Shown: positions 1-6,010 of the stretch, piece after piece | How the letters are laid out: each line of letters starts with the position of its first letter | Numbering within the stretch: position 1 is the stretch's first letter | NCBI GenBank assembly: GCA_025963265.1 | Contig: JAOPUY010000232.1 | Span: 1-6,010 of the forward strand | Source: Frankiales bacterium | Lineage (GTDB): Bacteria; Actinomycetota; Actinomycetes; Mycobacteriales; Jatrophihabitantaceae | DNA length: 6,010 nucleotides | Direction of reading: 5' to 3' | The notes under the pieces: model-generated | The model's database searches: none | What the model was told of the DNA's origin: nothing | The model's input: only the letters and a program-made list of their open reading frames with translations | Made by a program: the position numbers and the translations under genes

Positions 1-2246
<2,246 letters not shown>

Positions 2247-2268
2247 CCCGCTACTCTTGCGGCCGCCG

Positions 2269-3276
2269 CTAAGCATCGGCGGCCGCCCACACCGTCGTCC
2301 CGGGGTCATCCACCGAGGCGAGCGCGCTCAGCGTCACCTTCGTCGACTGCTGGCGAGCCACGGCCTGGTTATTGAAGTCCCAGACGTACCAGTGCACCGC
2401 GACCTCAGCCACCGCGGTGATGCTCAGCAGCCCTTTCCCCTTAGTTGCTAGGCCGATCTTGATCGTGCTGGGGTTCAGCGGCGTGAGCAGTGTGCCGTGC
2501 ATACTGCCCGGCACCGGCCGGCCGCCGTTGACGATCGGGCATCGCGGGTCGGTCGAGGTCGCGGCGAGGCACGTGCGCAAGGCGTTCGTCAACCCGGTCA
2601 GGACCTGGGTCCGAGCCTGGGTGGAGACCTCGACGTCGACGTCGGTCTCCCGGGCCAGCCCGGCGAGGGTGACCGCGGGATCGTCGGCGACCACCACGGC
2701 CGGGGTGTCCGAGCTCAACGGCACGGCGCCGGGGAACAGCGCGACCGCGTTCGTCGGCCACGGGCGCCCCATCAGCGTCAACCGAACGCGGGCGGCCCCG
2801 CTGGCCACCAACCGGGCGGGCGCGGCGACCGCGCTGAGCCGCCAGCTCGAGCCGCGTTGCACCAGTGCGACCGTGTCATCCACCCGCTGCGGGCCGTCGG
2901 CGAAGCCGAGCGTGTAGCGCACGTCCACGACCGCCCGGGAGCCCTGCCGCCGGGTGGCGGTGACGTGCACCTGGCTGATGCCGGCGATTTTGAGCTGCTG
3001 GGCAAGGACTTTCGCGGTCAGGAACTGCGCCGCCGCACCGGTCGGCGGCTGCGCGGCCAGGCCCAGCGCAGTCGCGGCGTGACCGTCGGCCAACGCGTTG
3101 AAATAACTTCGCACCGTCGCCGACGGGCCCCGGGCGTCGGTGAAGTCGAACCAGCTGACGAGGCCGAGCAGCACTGCAAGGGCGGTGCAACCGGCGCCGA
3201 GGACCAGCAGGAGCGGTCGGCGCCGACTGGGACGAGTGGACCCGGGCGGCGGCGGAACCGGCGGGTGCCAGCTCAT
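2269..3276 (-). CDS. Hypothetical single-pass membrane protein with large extracytoplasmic part
   Basis: I do not recognise a specific family for this 335-residue protein. A proline-rich, then basic N-terminus (MSWHPPVPPPPG, RRR at 18-20) precedes one strong hydrophobic helix at about 21-42. By the positive-inside rule the rest should lie outside the membrane. Residues about 50-155 (TVRSYFNALADGHAATALGL, then strand-rich sequence ending in SSWRLSAV) resemble the NTF2-like/DUF4878 type of exported domain in pattern only. Cys236 and Cys246 may form a disulfide. The C-terminal part (about 256-333) is rich in predicted strands. The start ATG lies 2 nt after the recR stop (TGAGGATG), which points to translational coupling. 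No good Shine-Dalgarno sequence is seen apart from bases inside recR. The protease gene follows 22 nt downstream, so both are probably made from the same transcript. The coding call is strong; the function is unknown. Confidence 0.85.
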   Translation of the reverse strand: MSWHPPVPPPPGSTRPSRRRPLLLVLGAGCTALAVLLGLVSWFDFTDARGPSATVRSYFNALADGHAATALGLAAQPPTGAAAQFLTAKVLAQQLKIAGISQVHVTATRRQGSRAVVDVRYTLGFADGPQRVDDTVALVQRGSSWRLSAVAAPARLVASGAARVRLTLMGRPWPTNAVALFPGAVPLSSDTPAVVVADDPAVTLAGLARETDVDVEVSTQARTQVLTGLTNALRTCLAATSTDPRCPIVNGGRPVPGSMHGTLLTPLNPSTIKIGLATKGKGLLSITAVAEVAVHWYVWDFNNQAVARQQSTKVTLSALASVDDPGTTVWAAADA

Positions 3277-3278
3277 CC

Positions 3279-3878
3279 TCAGTCGACCGCTCGACGACCG
3301 GAGAACGCTCGACCGAGGGTCACCTCATCGGCGTATTCGAGGTCACCGCCGACCGGCAACCCGCTCGCGAGCCGGCTCACGACGAGGCCCATCGGCTTGA
3401 TGAGGCGGGCCAGGTAGGTCGCGGTGGCCTCGCCCTCGAGGTTGGGGTCGGTGGCCAGGATCAGTTCGGTGACCACGCCGTCGGCCAGCCGCTGCAGCAG
3501 TTCACGGATCCGCAGGTCGTCTGGTCCGACCCCGTCGATCGGGCTGATCGCCCCGCCCAGCACGTGATAGCGCCCGCGGAACTCGCGGGTCCGCTCGACG
3601 GCGACCACATCCTTGGGCTCCTCGACGACGCAGATCACCGTGGCGTCGCGGCGGGGATCACGGCAGACGCGGCATTCCTCGGCTTCGGCGACGTTCCCGC
3701 AGATCCGGCAGAAGCGCACCTCGGCCTTGACCCGGCGCAGCGTGGCGGCCAGCCGCTCCACGTCCGTCGATTCGGTGGCCAGGATGTGGAACGCGATCCG
3801 CTGAGCGCTCTTGGGGCCGATTCCGGGCAGCCGGCCAAGCTCGTCGATCAGATCCTGCACGGGTCCCTCGTACATCAT
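3279..3878 (-). CDS. recR: Recombination mediator protein RecR
   Basis: RecR acts with RecO (and RecF) to load RecA onto SSB-coated single-stranded DNA at gaps during recombinational repair. The protein is 199 residues, the normal family length. Its order matches the family: helix-hairpin-helix [17 protein letters not shown] at 17-33, a C4 zinc motif with Cys57, Cys60, Cys69 and Cys72, then a Toprim domain with VVEEP (84-88) and [12 protein letters not shown] (142-153), and the C-terminal segment with [20 protein letters not shown] (169-188). Two ATGs stand in tandem (3878 and 3875); the usual family N-terminus [10 protein letters not shown] favours the second, but neither has a clear ribosome binding site. 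The gene follows ybaB by 31 nt, a widespread bacterial pairing, and precedes the membrane protein gene by only 2 nt. dnaX, often upstream of this pair in other bacteria, is not here. Confidence 0.97.
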   Translation of the reverse strand: MMYEGPVQDLIDELGRLPGIGPKSAQRIAFHILATESTDVERLAATLRRVKAEVRFCRICGNVAEAEECRVCRDPRRDATVICVVEEPKDVVAVERTREFRGRYHVLGGAISPIDGVGPDDLRIRELLQRLADGVVTELILATDPNLEGEATATYLARLIKPMGLVVSRLASGLPVGGDLEYADEVTLGRAFSGRRAVD

Positions 3879-3909
3879 CGGACGGGACCGCCGAGCTGGT
3901 TGGGCTGGG

Positions 3910-4233
3910 TCACAGGCCGGGGATCCCCAGGCCGCCGGTCAACGGTCCGAGCTTGGCCTCAGACAGCTGCCGGGCGTTGTGGCTGGCATCGCGGATCGCG
4001 GCGACGACGAGGTCCTGCAGCGTCTCCACGTCCTCCGGGTCGACCACCGAGGGGTCCAGCGTCACGCTCAGCAGTTCGCTGCCGCCGGTGACCCTGGCGG
4101 TGACCAATCCGCCGCCGGCCGTACCGCTGACCTCGGTCTCAGCCAGCTCGGCTTGCGCGACCGCGAGCTGCTGCTGCATCTTCTGAGCCTGCTTCATCAG
4201 CTGCTGCATGTTGGGCTGGCCGCCTGGTCGCAC
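3910..4233 (-). CDS. ybaB: YbaB/EbfC family nucleoid-associated protein
   Basis: A small DNA-binding protein (107 residues) of the YbaB/EbfC family, which forms tweezer-shaped dimers and is linked to nucleoid organisation and recombination. The N-terminal helix is glutamine-rich ([22 protein letters not shown], about 9-30). The middle shows the family pattern [27 protein letters not shown] (about 35-61), then a second helix with [10 protein letters not shown] (74-83), and a Gly/Pro/Leu-rich tail ends the protein. The start is GTG at 4233, supported by GAGGAG (4247-4242) with 8 nt spacing; an internal ATG at codon 9 has no such support. It is the first gene of the minus-strand run ybaB-recR-membrane protein-protease and diverges from the amidase gene. 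Its role in RecR-dependent repair is inferred from the conserved pairing. Confidence 0.95.
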   Translation of the reverse strand: MRPGGQPNMQQLMKQAQKMQQQLAVAQAELAETEVSGTAGGGLVTARVTGGSELLSVTLDPSVVDPEDVETLQDLVVAAIRDASHNARQLSEAKLGPLTGGLGIPGL

Positions 4234-4346
4234 GGTGACGTCTCCTCTGTGATCTACGGCTTGAGCCGGATCGCGTTGCTCACGCGCGCGGGTCCGTTGC
4301 GCGCGCTTGCTTCAGCCTAACCCGCACCTCTGGCACTCTGTCGCTT
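4234..4346. promoter_or_regulatory. Divergent intergenic region between ybaB operon and amidase gene
   Basis: These 113 bp must hold the promoters for both divergent units unless one starts further inside a gene. For the minus strand, candidate -10 boxes are TAGGCT (4319-4314) and TAGATC (4256-4251); neither has a good -35 box at ideal spacing. For the plus strand no convincing sigma70-type promoter was found and no Shine-Dalgarno sequence precedes the amidase ATG. A 7-bp GC-only inverted repeat lies at 4284-4290/4300-4306. The promoter function is inferred from gene orientation. Confidence 0.4.
4242..4247 (-). promoter_or_regulatory. Shine-Dalgarno sequence of ybaB
   Basis: Read on the minus strand, AGAGGAGA covers 4248-4241 with the core GAGGAG at 4247-4242, 8 nt before the GTG at 4233. 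It is the strongest ribosome binding site in the window and decides the GTG start over the downstream ATG. Confidence 0.7.
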
Positions 4347-5357
4347 ATGACGTCTTCCGCGACACGGGCCCGCCCGCTTCGCCTCGGCGCCCTGGCTCTC
4401 CTGCTCGCGGTCAGCGTCGTCGGCTGTCTCGCCGGCTGCGGGGCCAAGCCCGTGGACCGGTCGAGCAGCTCGGCGTCCAACTCGGCGTCGACCAGTCCTC
4501 CCGCCGCGACCAGCTCGACCGCGGCCCTCCGGCCAGGTCCGAGCCTGACCTCCGCCACCCCGACGAGTTCGGCCCCGCCGACCCACCCTGCGAGCTCAGC
4601 CACGAGCGCGCACCCGGCGAGCACAACCGCCGCTAGGCCGCAGACCGCTCCGTCCAGTCCGGCCGCGTCGACGGCGGCGGCGCCGTCCGGTTCGGTCCGC
4701 GGCCAGACCATCGTCCTCAACCCGGGCCACAACGGCGGCAACGAGACCAATGCGGCGGCCATCAACCGGCAGGTCCCAGCGGGCTTCGGCGAGTACAAGG
4801 CGTGCGACACCACCGGCACGAACACCAATTCCGGCTACTCCGAGCACGCCTTCAACTGGGACGTCTCTTTGCGGGTGCGGGCGATCCTGCAAGCGCGCGG
4901 GGTCAAGGTGCTGATGACCCGCAATTCCGACACCGGGGTCGGACCCTGCGTCGACGCCCGCGCCGCCATCGGGAACGAGAAGGGCGTGGCCGCGGTGATC
5001 TCGATCCACGCCGATGGCACGGCCGACGGGGTCGGACACGGCTTTCACGTGTGCGAGGACTCCCGCCAGCCGGCCGGGCCAGCCATCGCCGCCCTGTCCC
5101 ACTCGCTGACCGTGGCCGTGCACGATTCGCTGGTCAAGACCTCGGGCATGACGACCTCGACCTACATCGGCTCGAACGGGTACTACCCGCGGTCGGACTT
5201 AGCCGGCCTCAACCTGGCCACGACGCCGTCGACGTTCCTCGAGCTGGGCAACATGCGCAACGCCGGTGACGCCGCGGAGCAGACCTCGCCCGACGGCCGG
5301 CAGCGGATCGCCGCCTCGGTTGCCAACGGCATCCTGGCCTACCTCGCCAGCCGCTAG
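4347..5357 (+). CDS. Putative lipoprotein N-acetylmuramoyl-L-alanine amidase (Amidase_3, Rv3717-like)
   Basis: A predicted zinc amidase that cuts the bond between N-acetylmuramic acid and L-alanine in peptidoglycan, acting outside the membrane. The 336-residue protein starts with a basic segment and a hydrophobic stretch (about 11-26) ending in a lipobox, LAGC, with Cys31 as the probable lipidated residue; VVGC with Cys27 is an alternative. Residues about 35-117 are a Ser/Thr/Ala/Pro-rich linker. The Amidase_3 domain follows (119-336) with likely zinc ligands His128 (LNPGHNGG), Glu166 (GYSEHAFNWDV) and His221 (SIHADG), and catalytic Glu299 (FLELGNMRN). Cys153 and Cys201 may form a disulfide. 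The sequence resembles M. tuberculosis Rv3717, which also lies beside ybaB-recR. No ribosome binding site is visible before the ATG, so a leaderless transcript is possible. Codon 285 is TTA, rare in such a genome. The stop overlaps that of the convergent gene. Confidence 0.93.
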   Translation: MTSSATRARPLRLGALALLLAVSVVGCLAGCGAKPVDRSSSSASNSASTSPPAATSSTAALRPGPSLTSATPTSSAPPTHPASSATSAHPASTTAARPQTAPSSPAASTAAAPSGSVRGQTIVLNPGHNGGNETNAAAINRQVPAGFGEYKACDTTGTNTNSGYSEHAFNWDVSLRVRAILQARGVKVLMTRNSDTGVGPCVDARAAIGNEKGVAAVISIHADGTADGVGHGFHVCEDSRQPAGPAIAALSHSLTVAVHDSLVKTSGMTTSTYIGSNGYYPRSDLAGLNLATTPSTFLELGNMRNAGDAAEQTSPDGRQRIAASVANGILAYLASR

Positions 5358-6010
5358 TCGCTGCGCGCTTTTTGGCCCGGCTGCGGCTCGGGCGGCGTGC
5401 CCGCTCCGAACGGGCGCCCGCCCAGCCGTTCGCGGCCGTGCTCGGACAGCCAGTTGGCCAGGTCCGGTCCTTTGGGGACGATGCCGGTCGGGTTGATGCC
5501 GGAGTGAACCACGTAGTAATGCGTCTTGATCTGCGCGAAGTCGACGGTGTCGCCGAAGCCGGGGGTCTGAAATAGGTCCCGGGCGTAGGCCCACAGGACC
5601 GGCAGCTCGGTCAGCTTCTGGCGATTGCATTTGAAATGGCCGTGGTACACCGGGTCGAATCGGACGAGCGTCGTGAACAACCGCACGTCGGCCTCGGTGA
5701 TCGTGTCGCCCACCAGGTAGCGCTGCCCGGCGAGCCGCTCGCTCAGCCAGTCGAGCGCGGCGAACAGCCGGTCGTAGGCGGTCTCATACGCCACTTGCGA
5801 CCCGGCGAACCCGCACCGGTACACGCCGTTGTTCACCTCGGTGTAGACGCGCTGGGCCACCTCGTCGATTTCGGCCCGCAGGTCCTCCGGATAGAGCTGC
5901 GGCGCGCCCGGACGGTGGAAGTCCTGCCACTCCGTGGAGAAGTCCAAGGTCATCGGGGCGTAATCGTTGGTGACCACCGCGCCCGTCCGTTCGTCGACGA
6001 TCGCGGGCAC
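5354..6010 (-). CDS. Xi-class GST: glutathionyl/mycothiyl-hydroquinone reductase, C-terminal part (5' end outside window)
   Basis: Enzymes of this family (E. coli YqjG, yeast Ecm4) remove a thiol adduct from glutathionyl-hydroquinones, in the cytoplasm. Actinobacteria mostly lack glutathione and use mycothiol, so the substrate here is probably a mycothiyl-hydroquinone; that is an inference. The fragment holds 218 residues of a family that is usually about 320 long. The missing N-terminal third carries the thioredoxin-like fold and catalytic cysteine. The visible all-helical domain has family hallmarks: NNGVYRCGFAGSQVAYE (60-76), YLVGDTITEADVRLFTTLVRFDPVYHGHFKCN (98-129) and the HYYVVHSGINPTGIVPKGP region (164-182). 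The first visible codon, GTG at 6010, reads as an internal valine matching the family pattern VPxxxDxxTG, so it is not taken as a start. A proline-rich tail of about 20 residues ends the protein. Confidence 0.93.
   Translation of the reverse strand: MPAIVDERTGAVVTNDYAPMTLDFSTEWQDFHRPGAPQLYPEDLRAEIDEVAQRVYTEVNNGVYRCGFAGSQVAYETAYDRLFAALDWLSERLAGQRYLVGDTITEADVRLFTTLVRFDPVYHGHFKCNRQKLTELPVLWAYARDLFQTPGFGDTVDFAQIKTHYYVVHSGINPTGIVPKGPDLANWLSEHGRERLGGRPFGAGTPPEPQPGQKARSD
5397..5417 (+). terminator. Weak candidate hairpin downstream of the amidase gene
   Basis: GTGCCCG (5397-5403) can pair with CGGGCGC (5411-5417), with one G-U pair and a 7-nt loop, about 40 nt after the amidase stop. A second 5-bp stem (5375-5379/5389-5393) precedes it. 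Both lie inside the 3' codons of the convergent reductase gene and no T tract follows. Such short GC stems are common by chance in DNA of this composition. Confidence 0.18.

Noticed and set aside
2247..2309. Longer N-terminus for the protease from ATG at 2309 or 2276
   Set aside because: Both would overlap the upstream gene and add residues before an otherwise complete signal peptide; ATG at 2246 has a partial Shine-Dalgarno sequence at 7 nt.
2497..3417. Plus-strand open frame of 306 codons opposite the membrane protein and the recR end
   Set aside because: Low-complexity Arg/Gly/Ala composition, crosses two real genes on the other strand, and shows no recognisable motif.
4455..4700. Ser/Thr/Ala/Pro-rich segment as a separate repeat element or frameshift scar
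   Set aside because: The frame is open throughout, no exact tandem unit is visible, and such linkers are usual between a lipid anchor and a catalytic domain.
4280..4828. Minus-strand open frame of 182 codons opposite the amidase N-terminus
   Set aside because: Its Val/Ala/Gly-rich sequence is the complement of the Ser/Thr/Pro linker codons, and it would fill the divergent promoter region.
5354..5373. Run of five T bases (5369-5373) just after the amidase stop as an intrinsic terminator
   Set aside because: No adequate stem precedes the T run; the neighbouring GCGCGC does not fold with upstream bases.

Overview
The window is chromosomal DNA from a high-GC actinobacterium. The evidence is very GC-rich coding sequence with strong third-position GC bias, an actinobacterial-type LeuA, and a ybaB-recR pair lying divergent to an Rv3717-like amidase. 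From memory, the same order occurs in Mycobacterium tuberculosis (leuA Rv3710, recR Rv3715c, ybaB Rv3716c, amidase Rv3717). The genus cannot be fixed from the sequence alone. There is no tRNA, rRNA, CRISPR array, IS element or phage gene.

Layout: (1) 1-918, plus strand: the 3' part of leuA (2-isopropylmalate synthase), cut by the left edge. (2) 4233 down to 915, minus strand: a compact run of four genes, probably one operon, in the order ybaB (nucleoid-associated protein), recR (recombination mediator), an unrecognised single-pass membrane protein, and a mycosin-like membrane-anchored subtilisin protease. Gaps between them are 31, 2 and 22 nt. (3) 4234-4346: the only real intergenic region, between divergent genes. 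(4) 4347-5357, plus strand: a predicted lipoprotein zinc amidase (Amidase_3). (5) 6010 down to 5354, minus strand: the C-terminal two thirds of a Xi-class glutathionyl- (here probably mycothiyl-) hydroquinone reductase, cut by the right edge.

The gene content mixes housekeeping (leucine synthesis, DNA repair) with cell-envelope functions (peptidoglycan amidase, surface protease, membrane protein of unknown role). The unknown membrane protein and the protease, placed directly behind recR, are the least conventional part. They could form an extracytoplasmic pair, but nothing in the sequence proves that they act together.

The most notable fine structure is at the two convergent junctions (915-918 and 5354-5357). 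In each, the two stop codons overlap on the same CTAG palindrome. At the first junction a perfect 14-bp inverted repeat begins 3 nt after the leuA stop and encodes almost exactly the last 20 residues of the protease. I did not find convincing evidence of a wholly new biological system here.
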